Part shown: positions 51,993-60,631 of the stretch, piece by piece | How the letters are laid out: every line of letters starts with the position of its first letter | Position numbering within the stretch: position 1 is the first letter of the stretch | Assembly: GCF_000234805.1 (NCBI RefSeq) | Contig: NC_016645.1 | Coordinates: 496,001 to 560,000, forward strand | DNA: 64,000 nt | Direction of reading: 5' to 3' | Origin: Pyrobaculum ferrireducens | GTDB taxonomy: Archaea; Thermoproteota; Thermoprotei; Thermoproteales; Thermoproteaceae | Notes under the pieces: generated by a model | Told to the model about the DNA's origin: nothing | The model's input: only the letters and a program-made list of their open reading frames with translations | Databases searched by the model: none | Program-made: the position numbers and the translations under genes

Positions 51993-53911
51993 TGACGAAA
52001 AGGGTTATTTTCCACGACTTGGTGACTCTGGAACAGGCTTCTGAGGTGCTGTACAAATTCGCTAAGCCGCTTGGCGAAGAGGAGGTGGACATATCCCAGG
52101 CCTATGGCAGAGTCCTGGCACGCGACGTCGTGGCGCCGGTGGACGTCCCGCCGTTTGACCGCTCTACTGTAGACGGCTACGCGGTGGTGGCGGAGTCCAC
52201 ATACGGCGCCTCTGAGCTGACGCCGGTGGATTTAAAGCTGGTCGGGAGGGTGGACGCGGGGGGCTGGCCGGAGGGCGAGGTCAGGGGTGGCGAGGCGTAT
52301 GAGGTGGCCACGGGGGCGCCTCTGCCTAGGGGGGCCAACGCGGTGGTTATGGTGGAGTACACCCAGGAGAGGGGCGGCGTGGTGAGGATATTCCGCTCCG
52401 CGGCCCCGGGGGAGAATGTAATGAGTGCTGGGTCTGACATATCGGCGGGTGAGGTGGTGTTAAGGAGGTGCGCCAGGCTCACCGCTAGGGAGGTGGGCGT
52501 GCTGGCGGCGCTGGGGATTAGGCGGGTGCCCGTGGTGAAGAGGCCTAGGGTTGGCATAATTTCTACGGGCAACGAGCTGGAGCCGCCGGGGTCGGAGCTC
52601 GGCCCTGGCAAGCTGTACGACGTCAATAGCTACTCCCTCGCCGCCGCCGTGGCGGAGGCCGGAGGGGTGCCGGTGCTGTACGGCATAGTGAGAGACGAGG
52701 AGGCTAGCTACAGAGAGGCGATCACCCGCGCTCTCTCGGAGACGGACGTTGTCTTAATCAGCGGGGGGACGTCGGCGGGGGTCGCAGATTTGACGTATAG
52801 AGTGCTGGGGGAGCTGGGCGACGTCTTGTTCCACGGCGTGATGGTGCGCCCCGGGAAGCCCACCCTAGCGGCGACTGTGGGCGGGAAGGTGGTGGTGGGT
52901 CTGCCGGGGTACCCCTCCTCCGCCTTGATGATATTCCATACCGTTGTTAGGCCGTTCCTCTTGAGGCTGCAGTGTCTAGAGCCCGCGCCTCCTGCCACGT
53001 ACCGGGCGAGGCTCGCCTACGGCGTGGAGGGAGCGAAGGGGAGGCGCGCCCTGTATCCAGTGGTGCTTATAGCCAGAGCCGGCGGGTACAGGGCGTATCC
53101 GCTGTACGCGGAGTCCGGCGCCATTTCCGTGCTGGCGAGGGCCGACGGCTACATTGTAATACCGGAGAATGTGGAGTTTATGACTGAGGGGGAGGAGGTG
53201 GATGTGTTTCTCTTCGAGAAGTACAAGCCTGCGGAGCTCTACTTCATCGGGAGCCACGACCCCCATCTAGACGCCGTACTGGCGAAGCGCAACGTCAAGA
53301 CTGTCTACGTGGGGTCCATGGGGGGGCTTATGGCGCTGAGGAGGGGGGAGGCCGACATAGCGGGTACCCACATGCTGGACACTGAGACAGGCATTTACAA
53401 CGTGCCGTTTGTACAGAGGCTGGGGATTAAAAATGCCGTGGTGATAGGTCTCTACAAGAGGGAACAGGGGCTAATTGTGCAGAGGGGCAACCCCAAGGGG
53501 GTTAGGGGCGTCGAAGATCTGCTGAGGGAAGACGTGGTGTATGTAAACCGGCCGAGGGGAACCGGCACGAGGGCTCTGCTCGACATACAGCTTGCGAAGC
53601 TCGCGGAGAGGCTCGGCACGTCTTTTGAGGAGCTGACCAGGCGCATAAGGGGCTACACATACGAGGTGAGGACCCACACGGCGGTGGCCGCCGCGGTGGC
53701 CCAGGGGAGGGCGGACGTTGGGCTCGGCGTGAGGTACGCCGCAGAGCTCTACGGCCTAGACTTCATACCGGTTGGCTGGGAGGAGTACGACCTAGTGGCT
53801 AGGAGGGAGGCGCTGGACAAAGCGCTGGAGATTGTGGAGGAGGCGCTGAGGGAGCTTCCGAGGGGCTACCAGAGGTATGAGATGTCGGGGAGGATTAAGT
53901 GGGAGGGCTAG
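51992..53911 (+). CDS. moeA: MoeA fused to a C-terminal PBP-like domain
   Basis: 639 residues. MoeA inserts molybdate or tungstate into adenylylated pterin. MoeA part (~1-405): VDVPPFDRSTVDGYAVVAE, GAPLPRGANAVVMVEY, GIISTGNEL, SGGTSAGVADLTY, LPGYPSSALMIF. From ~410 a domain of the periplasmic-binding type begins (ELYFIGSHDPHLDAVL, IAGTHMLDTETGIYN, RPRGTGTRALLD, YEVRTHTAVAAAVAQGRADVGLG), known from MoeA-PBP fusions and proposed to sense or bind oxyanion or substrate. ATG overlaps the upstream small gene; the stop shares CTAG with the second moeA. Confidence 0.93.
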   Translation: MTKRVIFHDLVTLEQASEVLYKFAKPLGEEEVDISQAYGRVLARDVVAPVDVPPFDRSTVDGYAVVAESTYGASELTPVDLKLVGRVDAGGWPEGEVRGGEAYEVATGAPLPRGANAVVMVEYTQERGGVVRIFRSAAPGENVMSAGSDISAGEVVLRRCARLTAREVGVLAALGIRRVPVVKRPRVGIISTGNELEPPGSELGPGKLYDVNSYSLAAAVAEAGGVPVLYGIVRDEEASYREAITRALSETDVVLISGGTSAGVADLTYRVLGELGDVLFHGVMVRPGKPTLAATVGGKVVVGLPGYPSSALMIFHTVVRPFLLRLQCLEPAPPATYRARLAYGVEGAKGRRALYPVVLIARAGGYRAYPLYAESGAISVLARADGYIVIPENVEFMTEGEEVDVFLFEKYKPAELYFIGSHDPHLDAVLAKRNVKTVYVGSMGGLMALRRGEADIAGTHMLDTETGIYNVPFVQRLGIKNAVVIGLYKREQGLIVQRGNPKGVRGVEDLLREDVVYVNRPRGTGTRALLDIQLAKLAERLGTSFEELTRRIRGYTYEVRTHTAVAAAVAQGRADVGLGVRYAAELYGLDFIPVGWEEYDLVARREALDKALEIVEEALRELPRGYQRYEMSGRIKWEG

Positions 53912-55149
53912 CCCTCCACAGGACCCAGTAGTAGCACCTCCACCTCCTCCCCCTCGTCGTAGCCCTCGCGGTTTTCTGGAATAATCAACAGCCCGTTGCC
54001 CCTTGTCAGCGTCGACAAAACGCCGCTGCCGGTCACCGCCAGCGGCTCTGCGTACAGTCTCCCATCCCGCCTCACTACTCTGACACGTACGAAGCTCCTC
54101 ACATTTATCGGCGTGGTCACCCGCCTGGTGAGCGTGGCCTTGACTACCGGTGCCGGCTCCTCCCTAGCCCCCACCATGTGCAGAATTATAGGTTTTACAA
54201 AAACCTCAAACCCAACTATAGACGCCACTGGGAAGCCCGACAGCATCACGACAGGCTTCCCGTTCACGACGGCGGCGCTGTTGGGCCTCCCGGGCCTCGC
54301 GGCTATTCCGTGGATTAAGACCTCCGGCTTGAGGCGGGCCACGGCCTTGACCACGTAGTCCGGCTCCCCCACCGAGACTCCACCCGTGGTAATCACTATG
54401 TCGTGGCTTGACAAGGCTTTCGACACGGCGTTGCGGATCTTTTCCTCGTCGTCTGGCACAATACCCATGTAGGAAACCTCGACGCCCATATCTCTCAAAA
54501 GCGCCGTGATGACGTGCCTAGTGCTGTTGATTATCCTCCCCGGGGGCGGCGGGGCCTCCTCAAGCTCCACCAGCTCGCTACCGGTGGAAATCAAGGCGGC
54601 TCTCACCCTATACACCGAGACCTCCCGTATCCCCAGCGACGCCAAGACGCCGACGTCCCACGGCTTGATCCTCCTCCCTCTTTTCAACACCACCTCGCCA
54701 GCCGTCACGTCCTCCCCCCTCCTCGACACGTAGTAGTACTGGGGGACCGGTCTGTAGACCTCGATGTAATCCCCCCTATCCGCCGCCTCTTCGTAGGGCA
54801 CGACGGCGTCTGCGCCTCTGGGCAGAGGCGCCCCGGTGGCTATCTCCACCGCCTCGCCAGGTCCCAACGCTCCTTGGTACTCCCCGCCCGTGACTACCTT
54901 GCCCGTCTTTTTCAGGGTGATGGGGTTTGTACGGGAGGCCCCCAGGGTGTCGGCTGACCTCACGGCGTAGCCGTCAAAAGCCGCTCGGTCAAACGGCGGC
55001 ACGTCGACGGGCGCCACCACGTCTTCAGCGGCGTAGAGACCCACGGACTGGGGCGTCGGCACTCTCCCCGCCGCGGGTTTGTGCGCCGCCGCGTTGATTA
55101 TAACTCTCTGGGCCTCGGCGATTGGCGTAAGTGCCTTGAAGCCCTTCAC
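53908..55149 (-). CDS. moeA: MoeA, second copy without PBP domain
   Basis: 413 residues. Motifs as in the first copy: VDVPPFDRAAFDGYAV, GAPLPRGADAVVPYEE, LISTGSEL, TTGGVSVGEPDYVV, LSGFPVASIVGF, C-terminal MoeA domain to the end. Paired MoeA proteins in archaea have been proposed to separate molybdenum from tungsten insertion; this is not shown by sequence. GTG start, with ATTTAAATC about 25 nt upstream on the minus strand. Convergent with the fused copy. Confidence 0.92.
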   Translation of the reverse strand: MKGFKALTPIAEAQRVIINAAAHKPAAGRVPTPQSVGLYAAEDVVAPVDVPPFDRAAFDGYAVRSADTLGASRTNPITLKKTGKVVTGGEYQGALGPGEAVEIATGAPLPRGADAVVPYEEAADRGDYIEVYRPVPQYYYVSRRGEDVTAGEVVLKRGRRIKPWDVGVLASLGIREVSVYRVRAALISTGSELVELEEAPPPPGRIINSTRHVITALLRDMGVEVSYMGIVPDDEEKIRNAVSKALSSHDIVITTGGVSVGEPDYVVKAVARLKPEVLIHGIAARPGRPNSAAVVNGKPVVMLSGFPVASIVGFEVFVKPIILHMVGAREEPAPVVKATLTRRVTTPINVRSFVRVRVVRRDGRLYAEPLAVTGSGVLSTLTRGNGLLIIPENREGYDEGEEVEVLLLGPVEG

Positions 55150-55165
55150 ACAGGTAGGGACAGCT

Positions 55166-55182
55166 TTGATTTAAATACTTGG
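55166..55182. promoter_or_regulatory. Shared palindromic TATA-like element
   Basis: TTGATTTAAATACTTG contains ATTTAAAT, readable on both strands about 22-27 nt before the moeA start at 55149 (minus) and the GTG at 55195 (plus). Its position argues for starting the plus-strand gene at 55195 and not at 55081. Confidence 0.55.
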
Positions 55183-55194
55183 CATGGTGGCTAC

Positions 55195-56217
55195 GTGGAC
55201 ATTTTGCTCGTGGAGGCGCGGTACCAGCGGGCTGTGTTCAGCGGAGATGAGGACGTGGCCGTTAGAGATTTTCAGCTGAGGTATGGAGACCGCTGGCAAC
55301 AGCTGTGGGAGGCCTCAAGCGGCGCCGCTGAGGAGGACGTCAAGGCGGCTGAGGATCACGCCGCTGAGCTGGTGGAGCTCGTGTCGTCGAGGATAGACGA
55401 TCTTGAGACCGCCTCCCTATACGCTAAATACGGGAGAAACTTCTCAGTAGAGCAAGAGCTCAGATTGGGAATGGAGTTGCTGGGAAGATCTCAGGCGGTG
55501 GATGCGTTGCTCAGGTGGGGGCTCGTGATGCATTTCAGCGACGAAGTTGTATCCACCCCGCCCTATCTAGCCAGGCTTATTCTGGAGCTAATGCAGAGTG
55601 GAGGCGCACAGGTGGCAGATCTGTGGAGCGAGCTGGAGGCGCATTCACGAGACCCGGCGTTGATGGCGCTTTTCGAAGGGTTGCTCACAGGGGAGCTTGA
55701 TGAAGATCTCCACAGAACTTTCTACGGGCCGGCGCCGGGCGAGTTGAGAATAGGAAGGGCGGCTGTGTACAAGGCTGATGTCGGCTTAGTTATAAACCCC
55801 GCGTACTCCCCCGAAGAGGTTCTAGACGTCCTGCTACAGTTAAAGAAGCGCCGGGCAGACGCCTTGGCCAGGGCGCTGTCGCTACACGGCGAGTATGAGT
55901 TCTCTAGCGAGTATAGATGCGGCGCGCATTACATATCACTCGACGGCTCTGCTGAGAAAAGCGGCCTCGTTGTGCTGTGCCCCTGGCTGTCATACTCACG
56001 CCGCCTGTGGAAAAGAGCCAGAAACATAGTCCTCGTAGTCGAGGGCCAGAGGCCGCCGGAGATGCGGCCTATGAGACACGGAGTGATATTTGTAAAGGGA
56101 GGTGAGGCCGAGGTGGTGAAGCCCCAGACGCCCTCGAAGCTATTTGACTACATAATAGATATCCTCTACAGCGCCGGTTTTTACGTATTAGAAGGTGAGG
56201 AAAGTGCCGTTTTCTAA
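55195..56217 (+). CDS. Protein of unknown function
   Basis: 340 residues from GTG 55195 (an upstream extension to 55081 lies inside the divergent moeA and its promoter). Begins VDILLVEARYQRAVFSG, then a long helical, acidic region (EEDVKAAEDHAAELVELVSS), a beta-rich middle, and a C-terminal alpha/beta segment (SGLVVLCPWLSYSRRLWKRARNIVLVVEG; HGVIFVKGGEAEVV). I recognise no family. The 3' end overlaps the convergent amidotransferase by 30 bases. Confidence 0.6.
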   Translation: MDILLVEARYQRAVFSGDEDVAVRDFQLRYGDRWQQLWEASSGAAEEDVKAAEDHAAELVELVSSRIDDLETASLYAKYGRNFSVEQELRLGMELLGRSQAVDALLRWGLVMHFSDEVVSTPPYLARLILELMQSGGAQVADLWSELEAHSRDPALMALFEGLLTGELDEDLHRTFYGPAPGELRIGRAAVYKADVGLVINPAYSPEEVLDVLLQLKKRRADALARALSLHGEYEFSSEYRCGAHYISLDGSAEKSGLVVLCPWLSYSRRLWKRARNIVLVVEGQRPPEMRPMRHGVIFVKGGEAEVVKPQTPSKLFDYIIDILYSAGFYVLEGEESAVF

Positions 56218-56847
56218 CTCCACCCTCTGGTGGTCGAGATGTCTCAAAAGCGTGGAGGAGATCACGGCCCTTGCGCCTCCGGCCCTGACTTCGTACATGG
56301 CGTAGTACTCACGGGGGCCCCGGTAAAACGTATAGACGTAGGCTCTGAGCGTTGGGTATTCCAAAACCGCTAAGTTAAGCGCGGTCTTTACGTAGTACGT
56401 CGCCTCCTCAACAGCCCTCCTCGGATCGTCCCAGTACCTGGCTAGGAACTGTGTGAGCACGAAGCTGTCGGTGAAGTAGCTGGGGTTTAAACCCACCTTG
56501 GCGCTAAGGGCGTGCTTGTCTACCGACCCGTTGTGTGCCACAAATATAATTCTGCCGTCGCCCAGATACGCCATGTATGGATGGGAGTGCTCCGGTCCCC
56601 TGGGCTCCCCCGGGGAGGCCGCCCTGGCGTGGGCCAGCACCGCGTCTCTCATAGGCACCACCGTGGGGTCCTCCCAGGCGGGCAGGACAGATTTATAGTA
56701 TACAAAGCCGTGGGGCGACGCGGCGACGAAGCCCCAGCCGTCTCCATGTTGCTTCCTCTCGCTGGGCATGTAGGGATCGTGCCTTGCCGCCAGCTTCAAG
56801 GCGTTGGACAGGTCGATAGGCCCCTTAGAGATGTATAGTCTGCACAC
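56188..56847 (-). CDS. Class II glutamine amidotransferase-like protein
   Basis: 219 residues. N-terminal nucleophile hydrolase: CRLYISKGPI begins with Cys after the initiator Met, GDGWGFVAAS, LAHARAASPGE (Arg) and VAHNGSVDKHAL (Asn-Gly oxyanion) are all present, as in YafJ/Gat-type class II amidotransferases. No synthetase domain, so the partner or substrate is unknown. Coupled to the upstream RAM-domain gene (one-base overlap at 56847). Confidence 0.85.
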   Translation of the reverse strand: MCRLYISKGPIDLSNALKLAARHDPYMPSERKQHGDGWGFVAASPHGFVYYKSVLPAWEDPTVVPMRDAVLAHARAASPGEPRGPEHSHPYMAYLGDGRIIFVAHNGSVDKHALSAKVGLNPSYFTDSFVLTQFLARYWDDPRRAVEEATYYVKTALNLAVLEYPTLRAYVYTFYRGPREYYAMYEVRAGGARAVISSTLLRHLDHQRVELENGTFLTF

Positions 56848-57104
56848 TACGAGTGGGGCGGCGTGGCCTTGACGTGGGATTTAGCCACCACCAACGTGGT
56901 TGTGGATCTAATCCCCTCTATCTTCCTCACCTTGTCTCTTACAATAGTTCTAATCCTCTCGATGTCCGGGGCGTCGATTTTTACAACTATGTCGTAGGGC
57001 CCATAGACGAAGTACACAGCTTTTACCTCGGGAATAGCCGCCAGCTCTTCAATAATTCTGTCCTCGGCCCCTATGTCTACATTTAGAAATACCACCGCTT
57101 CCAT
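56847..57104 (-). CDS. Stand-alone Lrp/AsnC effector-binding (RAM) domain protein
   Basis: 85 residues, alpha/beta sandwich of the AsnC ligand-binding type: VVFLNVDIGAEDRIIEELA, VKAVYFVYGPYDIVVKIDAPD, IEGIRSTTTLVVAK. No helix-turn-helix. Such proteins bind amino acids and may modulate full-length Lrp members, one of which is encoded just upstream (57471-57977). One-base overlap with the amidotransferase gene suggests a nitrogen-sensing role. Confidence 0.88.
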   Translation of the reverse strand: MEAVVFLNVDIGAEDRIIEELAAIPEVKAVYFVYGPYDIVVKIDAPDIERIRTIVRDKVRKIEGIRSTTTLVVAKSHVKATPPHS

Positions 57105-57134
57105 AATCTAAATCATTTGACACAATTTTAAATT

Positions 57135-57434
57135 TTACCTACTCCGAGACTCTAAGTACCTTCTCACAACAACCGCCGCCGACAGGTCGACGCGGTGTTT
57201 CTCGGTGAGGCCCGTGTCGGTGTCTGTAAACTCAACCACGTACTCTCCCCCCTCCCCCTCACCCTTATACACCTTGATCAAGGTGTTGGGCTTGCACATC
57301 GCTGTGAGAGAAGTGGGGCTCTTCTCCACCACTGAGCAGTCGACGTATTTGAAAACCTTCGTCTCGGCGGGCGTTCTGCTTATGGGGCCTATGGGGGCCT
57401 CCTCGTAGTAGTACATCTTGCGCCTCCTGCTCAC
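57135..57434 (-). CDS. Small protein of unknown function
   Basis: 99 residues, GTG start with GTTTATAAAG 25 nt upstream. Mostly beta-strand pattern (FKYVDCSVVEKSPTSLTAMC, EYVVEFTDTDTGLTEKHRVDLS) ending in a basic helix. Two Cys. No family recognised. Lies between the Lrp regulator and the RAM protein, all on the minus strand. Confidence 0.55.
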   Translation of the reverse strand: MSRRRKMYYYEEAPIGPISRTPAETKVFKYVDCSVVEKSPTSLTAMCKPNTLIKVYKGEGEGGEYVVEFTDTDTGLTEKHRVDLSAAVVVRRYLESRSR

Positions 57435-57470
57435 GACTAGGTGGGTTGAGACCCTTTATAAACTTTCACT

Positions 57471-57977
57471 TTAGCTCGTTGAGGCAGGTGGCATCACCCG
57501 CCTCCTCCAGTCCTCCACAATTTCCAAAACTATCAAAGTCTCTGTCCTCTGGATGTCTGGGTTTGAGGCTAGGTACGTGACGAGGAAGGTGGAGAGTTGC
57601 TTCACGTCGCGGGACCACACCTTAAACAGGAGGTCGTAAGGCCCTGTGATTACATACGCCTCCTCGACGTAGGGCATGCCCCCCTCGCCTCTGCACTCCG
57701 ACAGCACCTTCTCGGCAACCTCCAGCTGTAGAGGCTTCGCCTCCTTCGGCGCGGCCCCCCTCCTTACGCTTACAAGTACAAAAGCCAGTAGTTTATATCC
57801 AAGAGCAAAGGGGTTCACCACAGCCTTGTAGCCCATGATGACTCCTTCAAGCTCGAGCTTCTTTATACGGGCGGCCAGCGTGGTTTTGGGCTTTCCAATC
57901 TCCTCACTGAGCTCCTGTAAAGTTTTTTTGCCGTCGATCTGGAGGAGACTTATTAATTTACGGTCGGTCTCGTCCAT
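57471..57977 (-). CDS. Lrp/AsnC-family transcription regulator
   Basis: 168 residues. N-terminal winged helix-turn-helix (DRKLISLLQIDGKKTLQELSEEIGKPKTTLAARIKKLE) and a C-terminal RAM domain (LLAFVLVSVRRG, VEEAYVITGPYDLLFKVW, SNPDIQRTETLIVLEIVEDW). Regulates amino-acid or energy metabolism genes in archaea, often including itself. ATG start; TATATAATGTG lies upstream. Divergent from eS1. Confidence 0.92.
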   Translation of the reverse strand: MDETDRKLISLLQIDGKKTLQELSEEIGKPKTTLAARIKKLELEGVIMGYKAVVNPFALGYKLLAFVLVSVRRGAAPKEAKPLQLEVAEKVLSECRGEGGMPYVEEAYVITGPYDLLFKVWSRDVKQLSTFLVTYLASNPDIQRTETLIVLEIVEDWRRRVMPPASTS

Positions 57978-58071
57978 GGAGTGGTAAAATATTCACATTA
58001 TATAGATTTGCCGCGGCTATCTGCGGCTGTGGATGGTAAAATTTATAATACGCACCATACAGCCCCATTCA

Positions 58072-58740
58072 ATGGCCGAGAAGCAGAAGGCAGTCGCCAA
58101 GCAGGAGAAGGCAGCCATCTCTAAGAGAGATCCGTGGGCTTTAAAAAAGTGGTTCAACGTCCACGCCCCCTCGTACATGGGCGGGGTGCTCGTCGCCGAG
58201 GTGCCCGCGTCGGAGCCGCAGAAATTATTAATGAGGACGCTCGAAATCTCTCTTTACGACGTAACCAAGGACATCTCTCACTTGCCCATCAAGCTGAGGT
58301 TCCAGATACACAGAGTCGAGGGGTTGAGAGCCCTTACGCGGTTTAAGGGGCTGGAGCTGACGAGGGACTACATCAGATCGCTGGTGAGGAGAGGCACGAG
58401 TAAGGTGACCGCCATCACCGAGGTGAGGACAAAAGATGGGATGGTCATGAGGGTAACCGTCATGGGGATAACAACCCACCGCGTAGGCACAGCCCAGAAG
58501 TCGGCAATGAGGCAGAGAATAGTGGAGACGCTGACGAAAAAGGCGGCCGAGATGGACGTAGGTCAGTTCCTAAAGGAGGTAACTGAGGGCACCCTGGCCG
58601 CCGACCTCTTCATAGCCGCGAAGAAGATAGCGCCAATGAGGAAGGTGGAGGTGGCCAAGATAAAGGTGCTGAAGTACCCACCCGAGGAGGAGGAGGTGGC
58701 GGTGAAAGAGGTAGCCGCCGAGGCGGCCGCCGCCTCTTAA
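58072..58740 (+). CDS. rps3ae: 30S ribosomal protein eS1 (S3Ae)
   Basis: 222 residues from ATG 58072, 25 nt after AAATTTATAATACG; the longer frame to 58033 is in the promoter. Small-subunit protein: KKWFNVHAPSYMGG, KFRQ-type segment IKLRFQIHRVEGLRALTRFKGLELTRDYIRS, RKVEVAKIKVLKYP, acidic alanine-rich tail. The TAA stop shares TTAA with the convergent KH-protein gene. Confidence 0.94.
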   Translation: MAEKQKAVAKQEKAAISKRDPWALKKWFNVHAPSYMGGVLVAEVPASEPQKLLMRTLEISLYDVTKDISHLPIKLRFQIHRVEGLRALTRFKGLELTRDYIRSLVRRGTSKVTAITEVRTKDGMVMRVTVMGITTHRVGTAQKSAMRQRIVETLTKKAAEMDVGQFLKEVTEGTLAADLFIAAKKIAPMRKVEVAKIKVLKYPPEEEEVAVKEVAAEAAAAS

Positions 58741-59261
58741 CGCCTTTTCAAGCTCTGGATAAAGTTATAGACGGTGCTGTGTTTCTTCCCCTCGATTAAC
58801 ATCTCTACAGCCCTCTTGGCGACCTCCACGTCGTCTAGTCTGCCGAGTATAGCGACGTAGTTGTCCCCAACCACCATGGAGACCTCAGCCAGGCTCTCTA
58901 TTGTCCTCTTCGCCCTGCCCCCCTCGCCGATTATCCTCCCCTTTATCCGCCTCAAATGGTTCGGCTTGTCTGTATATTCCTTGAGGTCGACCACCGCCAG
59001 GATATACTCGTCGTTTTCCAGCGCCATGGCTTGTTCAGCCGAGAAGCCGAGGGCCACAGCCCTCGCCATCTCTCTAATTTTGAGAATGCCGTCCACAGAG
59101 GCCTCGGGGCCCGGCGTAATTTTGATATAGAGCTGGCCCTCGTCCAGCTCGAGCCGATGCCCAAACTTTCCATCCACAAGCTTCACAAACTGCCTCGCCG
59201 CCCCCAGCCTCCTCCTGTCAATAGGCTGGAGAAACGTGCCCCTCAGATATTCAGACGCCAC
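58737..59261 (-). CDS. KH-domain rRNA processing protein (Dim2/Pno1/Krr1-like)
   Basis: 174 residues with two KH-like domains; the second carries the GxxG loop RRIKGRIIGEGGRAKRTIE. Archaeal relative of Dim2/Pno1, which binds the 3' end of small-subunit rRNA during maturation. Divergent from RIO1 and convergent with eS1, a small-subunit assembly cluster. Confidence 0.9.
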   Translation of the reverse strand: MASEYLRGTFLQPIDRRRLGAARQFVKLVDGKFGHRLELDEGQLYIKITPGPEASVDGILKIREMARAVALGFSAEQAMALENDEYILAVVDLKEYTDKPNHLRRIKGRIIGEGGRAKRTIESLAEVSMVVGDNYVAILGRLDDVEVAKRAVEMLIEGKKHSTVYNFIQSLKRR

Positions 59262-59305
59262 GGCTTAAGGAGCAAGGATATATAAAACCGTTTGCCTACC
59301 ACCAC

Positions 59306-60112
59306 GTGAGGCGTGTGAGGAGCGAGAAGGACAGCGACTACTACAAGGTGGTAGACGACGCGATAAACTCCTACACCTGGGCGGCCCTAGTGAAGCTACA
59401 GGAGAGAGGAGTGGTGGGCGAGGTGCTGGGGCCGGTGGGCCAGGGGAAGGAGGCTAAGATAGTGCTCGCCAAGCGGAGAGACGGGGGCTACGCGGCGTTG
59501 AAGATTTTCTACCCGGTGCCCGTCCGATTTACAAAAAGCCGCTACGGCTACATATTGGGGGATCCTAGATTTAGGAACGTCAAGATAAGCGACCAGCTCC
59601 ACCTGGTGGAGCTCTGGTGTAGGAAGGAGTTCGGCAACCTGGCCCGGGCGTACGAGACGGGGGTCCGCGTGCCGAGGCCCTACGGCTTCTATAGGAATGT
59701 GCTGGCGATGGAGTTTATAGGCGTCGGCCGCGACCCTGCGCCGACCCTCGCCGACGTGGGGTTGGAAAACGTGGAGGATCCAGAGGCGCTGTTTCACGAG
59801 GTTTTGAAAAACCTAGAGAAGATCTACGTAGTCGCCGGGCTGGTACACGGCGATCTAAGCCCCTTCAATATACTATACGACGGGGAGCGGCCGTGGATAA
59901 TCGACTGGGGATCCGCAGTGAGGCGCGGCCACCCCAAGGAGTATGAATACCTCAAGCGGGACGTGGAGAGAATTCTCGAGTTTTTCCAAACCCCCCTCGA
60001 CCCCCACGACGTGTTTAAAAAACTAGCGGAGAGGGGAAGCCAGCGGGGCCCGGTGGAGGTGGACGAGGAGGGCTGGGTTGTTGTGGGGGGAAAAAGAATA
60101 CTAGACGAATAG
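59306..60112 (+). CDS. rio1: RIO1-type serine kinase
   Basis: 268 residues. Atypical kinase/ATPase acting late in 30S assembly. GPVGQGKEAKIVLAKR is the P-loop-like ATP motif, YAALKIF the lysine, VHGDLSPFNILY the catalytic loop and IIDWGSAV the metal-binding Asp. N-terminus (DYYKVVDDAINSYTW) is RIO1-like. GTG start; TATATAAAACC about 27 nt upstream. Overlaps the iorB 3' end by 12 bases. Confidence 0.93.
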   Translation: MRRVRSEKDSDYYKVVDDAINSYTWAALVKLQERGVVGEVLGPVGQGKEAKIVLAKRRDGGYAALKIFYPVPVRFTKSRYGYILGDPRFRNVKISDQLHLVELWCRKEFGNLARAYETGVRVPRPYGFYRNVLAMEFIGVGRDPAPTLADVGLENVEDPEALFHEVLKNLEKIYVVAGLVHGDLSPFNILYDGERPWIIDWGSAVRRGHPKEYEYLKRDVERILEFFQTPLDPHDVFKKLAERGSQRGPVEVDEEGWVVVGGKRILDE

Positions 60113-60631
60113 CCGCGCCCCCCTTCTAAACGCCTCTCTATTACGGTCGTCCAGGCTGGGAGGCATGGGGAGCCCCAGTAGCTGGGAGAGGAACCCCAGC
60201 ATGACGGCGTTTTCATACAAAACGGAGCCCAGCTCCCTAGCCACGTCGGCCGCGGGCACTATGTAGGTCTTGACCCCCGACCTCTGAAGCGAGCCGAGGA
60301 GCTCCTCCTCGCTTATCCACCTGCCAGGCGGCTGTATTACCCTCTTGTTTACAACAAGCACCTCACCGGGTTTCAGGTATTTAAAAGCGCGCACAGCTTC
60401 AACTGCCTCTAGAGCCACGACGTAGTCAGCCCCGCCCTCCTCGACGATTGGCGCGTATACCACCTTCCCAAACCTCACGTGCACCTCCACAGAGCCGCCC
60501 CGCTGACTCATTCCGTGCACCTCGGCTATTCTCACGTCGTAGCCCTCGGAGAGCGACGCCTCGCCAATCCACCTCGCCAGCGTCAAAACCCCCTGGCCCC
60601 CGACCCCCACCACCACTATGCTTGTTGCCAT
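60101..60631 (-). CDS. iorB: Indolepyruvate:ferredoxin oxidoreductase, beta subunit
   Basis: 176 residues. Gamma-domain-type subunit: SIVVVGVGGQGVLTLARWI, EVHGMSQRGGSVEVHVRFG, VALEAVEAVRAFKYLKPG. With IorA it converts aryl-2-oxo acids from aromatic amino acids to aryl acetyl-CoA, reducing ferredoxin. Starts 16 bases inside the iorA end, so translation is coupled. Confidence 0.93.
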   Translation of the reverse strand: MATSIVVVGVGGQGVLTLARWIGEASLSEGYDVRIAEVHGMSQRGGSVEVHVRFGKVVYAPIVEEGGADYVVALEAVEAVRAFKYLKPGEVLVVNKRVIQPPGRWISEEELLGSLQRSGVKTYIVPAADVARELGSVLYENAVMLGFLSQLLGLPMPPSLDDRNREAFRRGARLFV

